From the NCBI RefSeq assembly GCF_000026365.1, contig NC_012995.1, positions 126,501-190,500 of the forward strand: DNA of 64,000 bases. Reading direction: 5' to 3'. Shown piece by piece: positions 27,368 through 37,492 of the stretch (positions are counted from its first letter, which is position 1; each line of letters begins with the position of its first letter). Under the pieces are notes generated by a model. That model searched no databases. It saw only the letters and a list, made by a program, of their open reading frames with translations, and was not told where the DNA came from. The stretch is from Zygosaccharomyces rouxii (Eukaryota > Ascomycota > Saccharomycetes > Saccharomycetales > Saccharomycetaceae). A program made the position numbers and the translations under genes.

Positions 27368-29782
27368 ATGATGCTAAACAGGCTTTTTGGTTCCCTAAGA
27401 ACGTATGCAACTAGGGCAAATCTTTCGAAACTGAGAAATATAGGTATTATAGCACATATCGATGCTGGTAAGACTACTACAACCGAAAGAATGTTATACT
27501 ATTCTGGTAAGATCAATAGAATTGGAGATGTAGATCAAGGTGACACCATTACTGATTTTTTACCACAAGAGAGGGCGAGAGGTATAACCATTCAAAGTGC
27601 GGCAATATCTTTCAATTGGCAAGATAATTACAAGATAAATTTAATAGATACACCAGGACATGCAGATTTTTCTTTCGAAGTGATTAGGGCCGTTAAAGTT
27701 CTGGATGGATGTGTTACCATATTAGATGCAGTAGCAGGTGTCGAGGCACAGACTGAGAAAGTATGGAAGCAATCAAAGAATATACCCAAAATCTGCTTTA
27801 TCAACAAGATGGATCGTGAAGGTGCTGGATATAGTAGAACTGTTAAAGAACTAATCACTAAGATGAGAACCAAAGTTGCCCTGATTAATATGCCCCTGTT
27901 CAAATACGATACCAAGACGCAAACCAATTCCTTTGAAGGTGTCATCGACTTGGTTAATCAGAAAGTTTTGAAATGGTCTGCACAAGACCCTGATCACGTA
28001 GAAGTGATTGAGGCGATAGAGGCTGCTTCGGAAATTAAAGAACAATTTCTGCAGGGCAGGGAATCTCTTGTGGAAGCTTTGGGAGAATTTGACGAAAGTT
28101 TAGTGGAATATTTCTTGGACCAAGCGGAAGGTGATTATTTAAAGATTCCCGCCAATTTATTGAACCAATCGATAAGACAAGCGACTTTGCATCAGCACTT
28201 GACTCCAGTTTTGTGTGGGGCTTCATTTAAAAATATTGGTGTGCAACCTTTACTTGATGCAGTGGTCGATTACCTACCGTCTCCTTTAGACGCTAGAATC
28301 CCAGAGGTCAATCATGATCATTTGCCCATGTCCCAAGATCCTAAAGTAGGTGTTCTCATTAATGGCAATAAAAATTTGTGTGTTGCATTTGCGTTTAAAG
28401 TAATAACAGATCCCATAAGAGGAACGATGATTTTTATCAGAGTGTACTCAGGGACATTGAACAGCAATAGTACTGTTTACAACTGTTCTAGAGCTAGCAA
28501 ATTTAAACTGGGTAAATTGGTTCTACTACATGCCAATGTTTACGAAGAGACGCCTCAACTCTATCCAGGTGAGATTGGTGTTTTGTCAGGTGCTAATGTA
28601 GCTAACAATGTTTCTACAGGCGATACTATTGTGAGCCATTCTGTGAAGAAAGATGGATTAAAATCACTAAATAAAAATACCGAATTGACTTTAAGAATTA
28701 ACCCAATTGCGGTTCCGCCACCTGTTTTTGTTGTCTGTGTAGAACCAAAAACATTGGGAAACAAAAAAGCTATGGAAGAAGCTCTCAGTCTTATTGTGAG
28801 GGAGGATCCAAGCTTAGTGGTCTCGAAGGACGAAGAAACTGGTCAAACGCTCTTGGGCGGTATGGGAGAATTACATTTGGAAATTGCCAGAGACAGATTA
28901 TTGAATGATTTACATGCAGGTGTCAACATCGGTAAAGTAATGGTCTCTTACAAAGAGGCTATCAATGAATCAAGCCAAGAGTCCACTGCCGAAAATGATA
29001 GCGGTTGTCGCTTTACACTGTCAGTGGAACCAATACCACTAGATGTTCCGATAGAAGAGACAATTGCCTCTGACAAAAGTGGTTCCAAATGGTATCCACT
29101 CGGTAGCGATAATAACTACCTTGTGGTAGAACCTCACGAAACTTACAAATTGGATAATTGGAAGTTACAAGTTCCTTATGATTCAATCATCAATGCAATA
29201 TTGTCTAGTAGTATCGCAGCTCTACAAAAGGGTGGAAAAGTGGCAAATTTTGCTTTACATTCGTGTGCAGTTAAGTTGAAAGGTAATTGGCAAGTACCTT
29301 TGGATATGGAAAATGTTACTGAGGTTTTGCCGCTAACGAGGAATCTCATAATGGGGATGCTTGACTCGTTACCATCCAATGACTATTCTGTGTTAGAACC
29401 TGTAATGAATTTGGAAGTTAATATTCCACAAAAGGACGTAGGACCTGTAATGCAGGATCTCACAGGGGCTCGTAAGGCAAATATTCTGTCCATCGAAGAT
29501 GAACATGAAATGTCCGAAACAGACGATAGTTTAAGCAGTGCTGATTTCCATAAAATGGCACAACAACAGTACTTACCTCCAGACATGACCCTAAAAAGTG
29601 CTCGATTGGGGGAAATCGGTATTAGCAACAAGATTATCAGAGCTCTGGTACCGCTCAGAGAGATGGTTGCTTACACGAACAAGATTAGAAGTTTGACTCA
29701 AGGAAGAGGTACATTCCACATAGATTATCATGGGATGGATAGAGTTACACAAGATCGTTTGGAGTCTGTAATTAACGAATAA
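27368..29782 (+). CDS. MEF2: Mitochondrial ribosome-release factor EF-G2
   Basis: An 804-residue translational GTPase, orthologue of S. cerevisiae Mef2 (YJL102W, about 819 aa), which acts with ribosome recycling factor in mitochondria. Seen: a short basic presequence (LNRLFGSLRTYATRA), G1 AHIDAGKT at residues 29-36, switch II DTPGH, G4 NKMD, then the domain II-V array including GMGELHLEI. Two ATGs in tandem open the frame at 27368 and 27371; either is possible. The gene order GSM1-MEF2-GSH1-LSB6-CHS6 follows S. cerevisiae YJL103-099, with YKR genes inserted. Confidence 0.95.
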   Translation: MMLNRLFGSLRTYATRANLSKLRNIGIIAHIDAGKTTTTERMLYYSGKINRIGDVDQGDTITDFLPQERARGITIQSAAISFNWQDNYKINLIDTPGHADFSFEVIRAVKVLDGCVTILDAVAGVEAQTEKVWKQSKNIPKICFINKMDREGAGYSRTVKELITKMRTKVALINMPLFKYDTKTQTNSFEGVIDLVNQKVLKWSAQDPDHVEVIEAIEAASEIKEQFLQGRESLVEALGEFDESLVEYFLDQAEGDYLKIPANLLNQSIRQATLHQHLTPVLCGASFKNIGVQPLLDAVVDYLPSPLDARIPEVNHDHLPMSQDPKVGVLINGNKNLCVAFAFKVITDPIRGTMIFIRVYSGTLNSNSTVYNCSRASKFKLGKLVLLHANVYEETPQLYPGEIGVLSGANVANNVSTGDTIVSHSVKKDGLKSLNKNTELTLRINPIAVPPPVFVVCVEPKTLGNKKAMEEALSLIVREDPSLVVSKDEETGQTLLGGMGELHLEIARDRLLNDLHAGVNIGKVMVSYKEAINESSQESTAENDSGCRFTLSVEPIPLDVPIEETIASDKSGSKWYPLGSDNNYLVVEPHETYKLDNWKLQVPYDSIINAILSSSIAALQKGGKVANFALHSCAVKLKGNWQVPLDMENVTEVLPLTRNLIMGMLDSLPSNDYSVLEPVMNLEVNIPQKDVGPVMQDLTGARKANILSIEDEHEMSETDDSLSSADFHKMAQQQYLPPDMTLKSARLGEIGISNKIIRALVPLREMVAYTNKIRSLTQGRGTFHIDYHGMDRVTQDRLESVINE

Positions 29783-29874
29783 ATGCTTTATAATTCTTGT
29801 ATATAGTGACGGTGAGATAAATTCGCTCAATGATAGAATAAATAGGCCAGTTTTTTTAACCTGAACAGATCTTA

Positions 29875-29947
29875 TTCCTCGTGGCCCAATGGTCACGGCG
29901 TCCGGCTACGAACCGGAAGATTCCAGGTTCGAGTCCTGGCGGGGAAG
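29875..29947 (+). tRNA. tRNA-Arg, anticodon ACG
   Basis: A 73-base, intron-free cloverleaf. The acceptor stem TTCCTCG pairs with CGGGGAA (one T-G wobble). The anticodon loop CTACGAA has ACG at 29908-29910 on a CCGG stem; the B-box GGTTCGAGTCC is at 29926-29936. A T6 Pol III stop follows at 29951. After A34-to-I editing it reads CGU, CGC and CGA. It lies between MEF2 and GSH1. Confidence 0.97.
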
Positions 29948-30093
29948 ATCTTTTTTGATGAAAATTTAATCTTTTTTTTTTATTTGCTGAGAGTTTCAAT
30001 AGATCTCCCTATCCACCTTCGAAATGATATATTACCTCATATAGTCATCGTTAAATTCCTACTTATCGATACATTACCATTTTCTTCTACCCC

Positions 30094-32106
30094 CTATTTT
30101 AAAGTTGAAGAAGGTCTGGTATTCTTTAGATACTCTGCTATTTCTGGACCAAAGAATTGTGACAATTCCTGTTTTGAATCATCCAAACGGGTTATTCTAT
30201 CACACATCTTTAGAACATCATAATTAATCTGCTTCGATACCTTAGAGTCCTTCTTATAATCGCTATGTGCAAGCACATATTGGCGTAAGAACCTTGCCGT
30301 GCTGGGTAAATTACCACTAGCTCTATCAGACAACAATTTCAAATAGTAATAAAGTCTCTTGTGTTCATTGGAAAACTTCAATTCCTGCCAATTCTTTAAT
30401 ACAAAAGATTTGTGACGCAACAATGGGTCAACGAAGACGGGGAAAATCCCAAACTTAGGTGAGTGGAAAATTTCATCCATAGATTTGAGCGAGCTCCCTG
30501 TTTCGTTAGGCTCAAACGAATCCTTCCAGGCGAACTTTCCTTCCACCAGGGCATCTCTCGCGTGAGCTCTTGTCATATTTGACCAAACATCAGACATGGG
30601 GATGTACGCATTGATGTGATTATGGAAAGTGAGTAACGACTCCACAATCAAGTAGCATAAAGCTGTGTACGCGGCATTTTCGAAATCTGTCAGTTGGACC
30701 TCCAAAGTTCTAAATTCAACTCTCCAGCCAGGTGCTTCTTTGTTATCTGGGACAGCTTCCTGAGTTGGTGGTTTAAACCTTAGGGTTTGCCAATTAGTAC
30801 TTTGAATGTTTTCGAAATGATTCGTAGAATGATCGTTATCTTGTTCTAATGACTCTTCGAAAATCACTAGCGGATCTCTAACGTACAAGTGCGCAAAGTG
30901 TTTGGCCAAATCGTAATCCATGGGGGCAATGTCATTTTCCATCAATCTGTCCAAAACGTTTCTATTAAGAGGAACCTCAGTATCATTATAGGATTGAGAG
31001 AAAAACTTGTTACCACCAAGGTAAAGATCCTGGGTGCTATAACGGCTCTTGGGTAATCTTTGTACATGATCGTATTCGCTTGGGTCAATACCACCTAGCC
31101 CCTGTGGGTTGTACTTAGGTAATAATGGATCCTTACTTCTTTCAAAAGGTGTTCTGTCATCAACCGCACCCGATATGACATTCCACCTAACGTCCTGATC
31201 TGCCAACCAACCTTTGAACATCGGCGATGCAGCCGACGCAGCCAGCATGACAGTAGCCAAATTAGCTAACGAATCGTACAAATATCTTGCCATCTCTAAA
31301 TTGGGAGCTTGGAAGGTTGCTTGCAGACAACAACATCCCATACCAAAACCCATTGCGTCCATGTAAATGTGACGAGGTTCACTGGCAAGAAGTGATTCTT
31401 TATCCTCTGGTACAAACCAATCCCTTTCATAAACGGTATCGTCCACCATAGGGGTTTTTGAGTCCACATACACCGGAACATTTATGCAGACTTTCTCACC
31501 ACGACGGGTTTTGATGTTTGTTGTCAATGTAGGAAACCTTATGTGCCTGTTGATAACTTCATCCGGCAAGAAAAGTGATCTTGATGCATTATTCTTTTGG
31601 TCACGTAGCTCTGCTGGTAAATTGACGAATTCATCACACCCCATTCGAGGGAAAACCGCTAAAGTGAGTATTCCTAGTTCCTTACTAATATCCATCTCCC
31701 GATACTTCTCCAGAGCCACTTGTCGCCGCTGACACATGTTGAACTCGACATATTCTCCACTATAGCCATAATAGGGTCTATGAGGTGTTGCCTCAAGCAT
31801 ATATCTGCCGTATTCCGGATGGAAATGGACGTTATGAGCAGTGCACAGTGGCAAATACTCCGTGTTTAAACTAGTAAGAATCTCATCCCTTTTAACATCT
31901 AGCATGGCATTACCACTGCCATCTTGAGAATCGTATTCAACCATCATGTATTCAAGTTCATCACCCCAAGCCAAAGGGTCACCGTCTCTACTACTAGCTG
32001 CTGCAAAGACCTTGAGCAACTGCTCAATTCCATTCCTTTTTACATGCTCATTGTACTTGCGAGATTCCAACCAACTAAGGGGAGTTCCCAATGATAGAAG
32101 ACCCAT
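30094..32106 (-). CDS. GSH1: Glutamate-cysteine ligase
   Basis: Rate-limiting enzyme of glutathione synthesis (glutamate + cysteine + ATP to gamma-glutamylcysteine), eukaryotic GCS family; 670 residues against about 678 in S. cerevisiae (YJL101C). Seen: WGDELEYMMVEYD near residue 50 (conserved Glu pair of the active site), YGRYMLEATP and the metal-site MGFGMGCCCLQATFQA, then WRVEFRTLEVQLTDFENAA in the C-terminal half. The ATG at 32106 opens the conserved MGLLSLGTPL. Upstream is a Met31/32-Cbf1 module (listed). The tRNA gene lies behind its 3' end. Confidence 0.97.
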   Translation of the reverse strand: MGLLSLGTPLSWLESRKYNEHVKRNGIEQLLKVFAAASSRDGDPLAWGDELEYMMVEYDSQDGSGNAMLDVKRDEILTSLNTEYLPLCTAHNVHFHPEYGRYMLEATPHRPYYGYSGEYVEFNMCQRRQVALEKYREMDISKELGILTLAVFPRMGCDEFVNLPAELRDQKNNASRSLFLPDEVINRHIRFPTLTTNIKTRRGEKVCINVPVYVDSKTPMVDDTVYERDWFVPEDKESLLASEPRHIYMDAMGFGMGCCCLQATFQAPNLEMARYLYDSLANLATVMLAASAASPMFKGWLADQDVRWNVISGAVDDRTPFERSKDPLLPKYNPQGLGGIDPSEYDHVQRLPKSRYSTQDLYLGGNKFFSQSYNDTEVPLNRNVLDRLMENDIAPMDYDLAKHFAHLYVRDPLVIFEESLEQDNDHSTNHFENIQSTNWQTLRFKPPTQEAVPDNKEAPGWRVEFRTLEVQLTDFENAAYTALCYLIVESLLTFHNHINAYIPMSDVWSNMTRAHARDALVEGKFAWKDSFEPNETGSSLKSMDEIFHSPKFGIFPVFVDPLLRHKSFVLKNWQELKFSNEHKRLYYYLKLLSDRASGNLPSTARFLRQYVLAHSDYKKDSKVSKQINYDVLKMCDRITRLDDSKQELSQFFGPEIAEYLKNTRPSSTLK

Positions 32107-32431
32107 ATCAGGTTATAAGATACATAAACCGGACGCCAAAGATGATTGACACTATGAGCAATACATTTGAAGGTAATGACAGATCTTACTCATCACATCC
32201 CATTTTTATATCAGGAGTATCTTCAACATCAGTTGAAAAATTTCGACTAAATAAGGCAAACTGTGGCTTCCACGTGATAGAACGATTCGTTGCCCTAACG
32301 ATTGTCAATCACCTTTAATACTGGACCCTAGTGCCGTTGACGGTTATTGAAAGTATCATAAACCATTCTCTCAGCGTCGAAACCCCTACTCTATTGCCTG
32401 TTGTATTAGTACTTTCTTCAACCGTCCCTTA
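32107..32431. promoter_or_regulatory. Divergent promoter region, GSH1 / LSB6
   Basis: A 325-base spacer whose clearest element is the sulfur-regulon module at 32258-32276. No canonical TTASTAA Yap1 site was found. Confidence 0.6.
32258..32276 (+). promoter_or_regulatory. Met31/32 + Cbf1 composite site
   Basis: AAACTGTGG (32258-32266, Met31/Met32 core) and CACGTG (32271-32276, Cbf1) lie four bases apart, 152-170 bases before the GSH1 ATG. In S. cerevisiae this pairing recruits Met4 to sulfur genes. Confidence 0.75.
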
Positions 32432-33955
32432 ATGCCCCAGATAGACCACACGGCATCGCCAGGACAACTAGTGACTTCGAACACCTACGATTGGTTACAG
32501 CAGCAAGAGGGTCCCTTGCATGAGAACAAGCAGTATGAAGTTCATCACTCTGTGTTTAAGCCCCTCGATAAGTACGCATATCTGTCCAACGACCCCACGT
32601 ATGCGCAAGAACGGGAACGTAAGCGTCAGAGTATCCGGCAAAAATTTGAGTACGTGGTTTCTGAATGCCTCGATGCCTTCAAGACTTACCATGTAGAATT
32701 GAGGAGAATTAAGGCGGGTTCCAGCGGATCGTATTTTGTTTATGGTAGAGATCCTCAATCCGGACCACTAGGTGTGTTCAAACCTAAGGATGAAGAGCCC
32801 TATGGGCCTCTGTCGCCCAAGTGGACAAAATGGATGCATCGCACATTTTTTCCTTGCTTCTTTGGTAGGTCCTGTTTGATTCCTAATCTGGGGTATATCT
32901 GTGAATCTGCCGCCAGTCTACTGGATGAGCGGTTGGGACTCGGTATGGTACCGCCCACGGATACGGTTGTGCTTGAGTCCCACAGATTCTACGATCAAAT
33001 GCAGACCTGGTTGTTTCTATGTGGCGTGGAACCAAGATTACAGAAGAAGTTGGGATCGTTTCAACTGTTTCTCTACGACTATATGGGTGCGGAGGAGTTT
33101 CTTGCCAAATATCCGTTACCTGGGATGTATAGAGATCATCCGTCCCTTAATCAGCAAATAAACCAGCATTTGAAGCATGAGAATCAGAATTCGTCTGCGG
33201 GACCACAAGATAAATTTGAATGGACTGAGGTTAATCTTATGAAATTCAGGTTGGAATTAGAGAAATTAATCATATTAGATTACATTATGCGTAACACAGA
33301 TAGAGGACTCGACAACTGGATGGTTAAAGTTGTTCCAATTCACAGAAAAGCTGGCACTACTTGGAATTTCCATTTAGCAGCCATAGACAACGGCTTGACT
33401 TTCCCCTGGAAGCACCCTGATGAGTGGAGATCATACCCATATGGTTGGTTGTACTTGCCAGTACATATGCTAGCCCAACCATTCTCAGAGTCTACAAGAC
33501 GTCATTTCCTGCCACTTTTAACCAGCGAACAGTGGTGGTCAGAATCGTATAAGGAGTTCACAGCCTTGTTCAGCAGGGATTCCGATTTTAAGATACGTAT
33601 GTGGAGGAAGCAGTGGGCAGTTCTCAAGGGTCAAGCATTTAATGTGGTAGAAACTTTAAGAGATATTAGACAGGGACCACTAGAACTTGTAAGACGTACA
33701 CGGTGCCTGGTGCTCGATGAAAAGATGCAAGTCCCCATAGCAATGCCCATCTTGAACACTGCAATCAATGAAAGGATCCCGATACAAGCAGGATCGCCAA
33801 TGAACCTCTACAGTTCCCCTGCAGGCATAAACGAGGTAGCACATCAACGAGAAGACGATGACCAAGATCATTCAACAGCTCCCTTCACTTCGAAAACTGT
33901 GATCATTGAGCATTTAGAAATCGTGACAAATACGCCAGTACTAACGTGGTGCTAG
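32432..33955 (+). CDS. LSB6: Type II phosphatidylinositol 4-kinase
   Basis: A 507-residue orthologue of S. cerevisiae Lsb6 (YJL100W, about 607 aa), which makes PI4P at plasma and vacuole membranes and also binds Las17. Seen: the type II kinase core beginning KAGSSGSYFVYGR (nucleotide loop), VFKPKDEEPYG, a Cys-containing insert FFPCFFGRSCLIPN at the place of the palmitoylated loop of animal enzymes, then the catalytic MRNTDRGLDNWM and AIDNGLTFPWKHP. It is shorter than the yeast protein, mainly at the termini. The ATG at 32432 is the first in frame. It is followed on the same strand by the CHS6/BCH2 gene. Confidence 0.94.
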   Translation: MPQIDHTASPGQLVTSNTYDWLQQQEGPLHENKQYEVHHSVFKPLDKYAYLSNDPTYAQERERKRQSIRQKFEYVVSECLDAFKTYHVELRRIKAGSSGSYFVYGRDPQSGPLGVFKPKDEEPYGPLSPKWTKWMHRTFFPCFFGRSCLIPNLGYICESAASLLDERLGLGMVPPTDTVVLESHRFYDQMQTWLFLCGVEPRLQKKLGSFQLFLYDYMGAEEFLAKYPLPGMYRDHPSLNQQINQHLKHENQNSSAGPQDKFEWTEVNLMKFRLELEKLIILDYIMRNTDRGLDNWMVKVVPIHRKAGTTWNFHLAAIDNGLTFPWKHPDEWRSYPYGWLYLPVHMLAQPFSESTRRHFLPLLTSEQWWSESYKEFTALFSRDSDFKIRMWRKQWAVLKGQAFNVVETLRDIRQGPLELVRRTRCLVLDEKMQVPIAMPILNTAINERIPIQAGSPMNLYSSPAGINEVAHQREDDDQDHSTAPFTSKTVIIEHLEIVTNTPVLTWC

Positions 33956-34154
33956 AAGTCGAGAATTCGAGCAACAACGGTCATTTCATTGTCCCTTTTG
34001 TTACCTTTAGGTGCTCATCGATTTTATTTATATCTTTTTTTCTCGGTGAATTTTTCGAACTTAACATTGAAAGGTAAATATTGCCAAAACTCCAACGCAT
34101 GAACTACAAAATCTTTGGACAATTGATAAAGAATAAAACAGTTTAAAGGTTGCA

Positions 34155-36458
34155 ATGAGCTTTCTTTTCAAATCGAAAAGTAGGAAAAAGCCAACATTGG
34201 CCAAGGATTTGCAAAAAAATGGTGCTTCAGGGTTCTTCCCTGAGGATCAAGTGATGGAAAGTAATGGTGAGGATGCGAATGTAAATACTTATAATGGATC
34301 CAATGCTTACAATTTGATAGAGTTTCCCCGGATCCTGGAGAGAAGATTTGGTGAAAGTTTAGGTAATCGTACCAGAATGCTTAGTGAATTGGTAGCAAGT
34401 GATAAATTGGGATTGGGACCACCAGATATGGTTCATGCCACGTTGTATGATAAATTTCACAAGGAGGAGATAGGTGAGTACTTCTTTATTACAGGTGTTG
34501 ATCTTTCTAGTGGTTCTATGCCTATTGCTTTCTTGAATATGCTAAAACTGAACCAAATGGAAAATCAAGCATCAAGAGAGGGTCAAATTTCCACTTACTG
34601 TTGTGTCAATATCTTTAGACAGTTGGATATCAGAATTCGCTATGAGTCTGATAAGAATTTCCAAATTAATGCGGTTGATTGCCAAAATGGTACCTCCACC
34701 GTACAATTGAGTGATGCCATTTGGGAAGAAACTTTTGTCAGTGCATGTATGAGAAGTTTTTTGACTAATGTTGATGTGGAAAGAAAATTACCAGGTTTGG
34801 TGGAATATCCATTTGCCATCGCTCAAGGTAGCACTACGAATTGTAAAAGAGCAATTACATCGTTATGCAAATTTTTACCAAGATTGGTTGAATGTGGATG
34901 GGATTCTACCAAAAGTGTTCACCCCACGGTTTTACATAATAATTTGACCGAAACTCTACTAATACTAATTTCGGTGGCACCAGATTTAATTGCATTCACT
35001 TTACAACTGCTGGAAAAACTGGGTCAAGATGATCCCAGTAATAAAGTGTACTACGATATTGTTAAAGTTGCCGTTATGCGTGTACATGGTGAAAAGGAAT
35101 TGGAAATGATTGCATTAATTGAGAAAATTTTATCGTCTTTGTTTCCCAGGTTGCATCATACCCCACCAAAAGATAGCGATTCCTTGCACTTGGTTAACTG
35201 CATAACGGATCTGCTCAACTTACAGGCAAAATTTCTACTAGAAAGAGGTGACAACGAATTAGCGTTAGCTATTTCCAAATTTTCCACGGAATTATCCTCG
35301 GATACTTTTGATTCGTGGTACAATTTAGCTCAATCTTATATCCAATTGGAGCAATATGATAAAGCCCTAGTTGCCATTAATTGTATGCCTCGATTAGCAG
35401 ATTCTGATAAGTACAAGATGGCACTTTGGAATCAACCGACGCTGGTGGATTATTATAAAAGACCTCTAGGGGGGGCTCAATCACGTTGTGATTTATCTAC
35501 TAATGAAATTAACAATTTGAGCAGTACGATGAAGAATCAAAAGGAATCAGAGTTACTGGAATTAGTCTACGGACGCATAGTTATGGCAAATGAATCCGGA
35601 AGAGGTTGCATTAAAGAACTTTGGGAAAAGTCTTGCGTCGATTTAGGACCCATCTATGGACCTCAGGCACACAATTTAATCAATTTCGTTTCACCACAGG
35701 AAGTTAAATTAGTTGCAGATATCAACCTGTTGGCTCGTAACACTGTCGCCAAGAGTCCCAGCTGGTTCGAAGAGCAAGTTTGCGATTTACTCATGGCGCT
35801 GGCCGCACGCATCGGTTGGAATGGATTACTACAACTAAGATCTCAATTGTTTGTCATGGAGAAAGAGTACTCCGGTGATGCGCAAACCGATTTAAACAGC
35901 AGTGGCAATGCACCCCCAGAGATTCGTCGAAAACGTCTTTGTGAAAGGTGGTTAGATCAATTGTTCTTGGACCTATATGAAGATTTGCGTATTAGTGCCC
36001 TCTCACAGGAACATAGAGACGTTAAATACAGCGGGCTGGAATGGGAATTATTGGGTATTATCCTTTTAAGGACATGGAATTTACACGATGCCGTAGCATG
36101 TCTACGTACAAGTATTATGGCAAGATTTGATCCTGTTAGTTGTCATAAATTATTACAGTTGTACATGAAACAGGATTTTTATAACAATTTGACCTTGGAT
36201 CCTGACCTAGTCCTTGAACTGGTCACCATGCAAATCGCATACCAATCACGGTTCTATGATAGCTTCCAAGTGCCGAGCCTGTTAGTGCTCTACAGGCTAT
36301 CTGACTACATTGATCCAGATACAATTCGTAATAGAATCATGGCTTTGCCTTTCGCAGAGAGAGGAATACTGGCGATGGTAGATAGTATGATAAACTGGAT
36401 AAAGCAGATGACCAAAGACACACCAGATGACGGCACAGATGCGATTGCAAATGTATAG
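34155..36458 (+). CDS. CHS6: Exomer cargo adaptor (ChAPs family)
   Basis: A 767-residue member of the Chs5-Arf1-binding family (Chs6, Bch1, Bch2, Bud7 in S. cerevisiae), which as exomer exports chitin synthase Chs3 and other cargo from the trans-Golgi. The sequence has a polar N-terminus with basic start (FKSKSRKKPTLAKDL), the conserved FPRILERRFGESLGNRTRM segment, and a helical TPR-like body (for example YNLAQSYIQLEQYDKALVAI, about residues 390-415). It is the single ancestor of CHS6 (YJL099W) and BCH2 (YKR027W), since the neighbours come from both sides; the symbol is positional. It marks the left border of the gene-poor island. Confidence 0.93.
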   Translation: MSFLFKSKSRKKPTLAKDLQKNGASGFFPEDQVMESNGEDANVNTYNGSNAYNLIEFPRILERRFGESLGNRTRMLSELVASDKLGLGPPDMVHATLYDKFHKEEIGEYFFITGVDLSSGSMPIAFLNMLKLNQMENQASREGQISTYCCVNIFRQLDIRIRYESDKNFQINAVDCQNGTSTVQLSDAIWEETFVSACMRSFLTNVDVERKLPGLVEYPFAIAQGSTTNCKRAITSLCKFLPRLVECGWDSTKSVHPTVLHNNLTETLLILISVAPDLIAFTLQLLEKLGQDDPSNKVYYDIVKVAVMRVHGEKELEMIALIEKILSSLFPRLHHTPPKDSDSLHLVNCITDLLNLQAKFLLERGDNELALAISKFSTELSSDTFDSWYNLAQSYIQLEQYDKALVAINCMPRLADSDKYKMALWNQPTLVDYYKRPLGGAQSRCDLSTNEINNLSSTMKNQKESELLELVYGRIVMANESGRGCIKELWEKSCVDLGPIYGPQAHNLINFVSPQEVKLVADINLLARNTVAKSPSWFEEQVCDLLMALAARIGWNGLLQLRSQLFVMEKEYSGDAQTDLNSSGNAPPEIRRKRLCERWLDQLFLDLYEDLRISALSQEHRDVKYSGLEWELLGIILLRTWNLHDAVACLRTSIMARFDPVSCHKLLQLYMKQDFYNNLTLDPDLVLELVTMQIAYQSRFYDSFQVPSLLVLYRLSDYIDPDTIRNRIMALPFAERGILAMVDSMINWIKQMTKDTPDDGTDAIANV

Positions 36459-37100
36459 TGTTTTTTTTTTGTTCTTTCGTTGCTTTTTGCAGAATTAATT
36501 AACTAAAAAGCTCAAGAGTCCTCATGGTCTCAATTCATTTACTAATTATTCGTCCCCCAAAAAAAACTCTTTTTTTTCACCTTGTTGTTCTACTTTGCTG
36601 TGACGTTGCTGAATGTAATTCCGCAGGGAAGGTAAGGTTAACGTAAGAAAGGGTCAAAAGTCAAATAACAACAGTCATGCAAAAAGCAATTGACGTTTAT
36701 CTTAAAAAGAGAGCTGAATTTCGTACGGTTATAATTCTTGGAATTTTCTATTGACAAGGAAACGAGAAGGAAACCCATATGCGGGTATAAGTGATTTACC
36801 GTAATTCATTTCGGTAATACTTAACTATAACGAGTTTATTGTTGATATACACCGATATTGAATGCATCAAAAGCAAAAAATCAAAAGATGATAACAATAC
36901 AAATAATGAAAATAATAATAAAGAAAATAGGACAAGACTAAGCTTTTATGGCCTTCCTTTGAGTATTTTGCATAATTTCTTTTTTTTTTCTTTCAAGTGC
37001 CTAAATGTCTGAAGTCCGACATATTTCCCAGGCGTATATTCACATCAATGGAAATAGCTGGAATCCTAATTTACACAATCACCTCTTAGTTCGAAATTTC
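36459..37100. other. Gene-free stretch after CHS6
   Basis: No gene seen. It contains poly-T/A runs, an AT-rich stretch near 36880-36930, and an inverted TTACCG (36796-36801) / CGGTAA (36812-36817) pair, spacing ten bases, which could be a zinc-cluster factor site. Confidence 0.5.
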
Positions 37101-37428
37101 TTATTTAAATTTTGATACTTCTCTTAGAGTACTGAGATATTCTTTTCTTCCTCCTCCACGTAAAATACTTGTGCTTCGTAATTCATTTGCATTGGTGAAA
37201 TAACTTTATGTTAGAAAATAATAATAGAGACTTTACCTCTAACTCTAGGAGGTCATCTTCAAGATTGCGGGCTGATCCGTTTTCAATGGGTAGTAGACCC
37301 AGTTCCCAATCGTTTTCGCAGTCACAGGTGCCCAGTTCCTTCAATGCGTCTAGAACTTCATCTGACAACTTAATATCGTAAGGATTCGTTGCTGATAAAG
37401 TTTTACAACAATGTACACTACTTACTTA
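37101..37428 (-). pseudogene. Possible gene fragment, frame-broken, unrecognised
   Basis: Two coding-like stretches lie on the minus strand in different frames. The first (37425 down to about 37237) reads TNPYDIKLSDEVLDALKELG and then an acidic tract; the second (37202-37101) reads ELRSTSILRGGGRKEYLSTL and ends at a TAA. The first has no Met, and the stretch between them could be a small intron with a TTCTAAC branch site but no proper GTNNGT donor. Either this is a spliced gene I cannot model or a decayed one. No homologue recognised. Confidence 0.3.
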
Positions 37429-37492
37429 TCCCGGTGATCCAGTGGCAGACCCCATATATCCAAATTACCAAGTTACATTACCACCGTCCGTA

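Noticed and set aside
36835..36940. AT-rich stretch considered as CDEII of a centromere
   Set aside because: No CDEI or CDEIII core (TTCCGAA) at its borders; looks like ordinary intergenic DNA.
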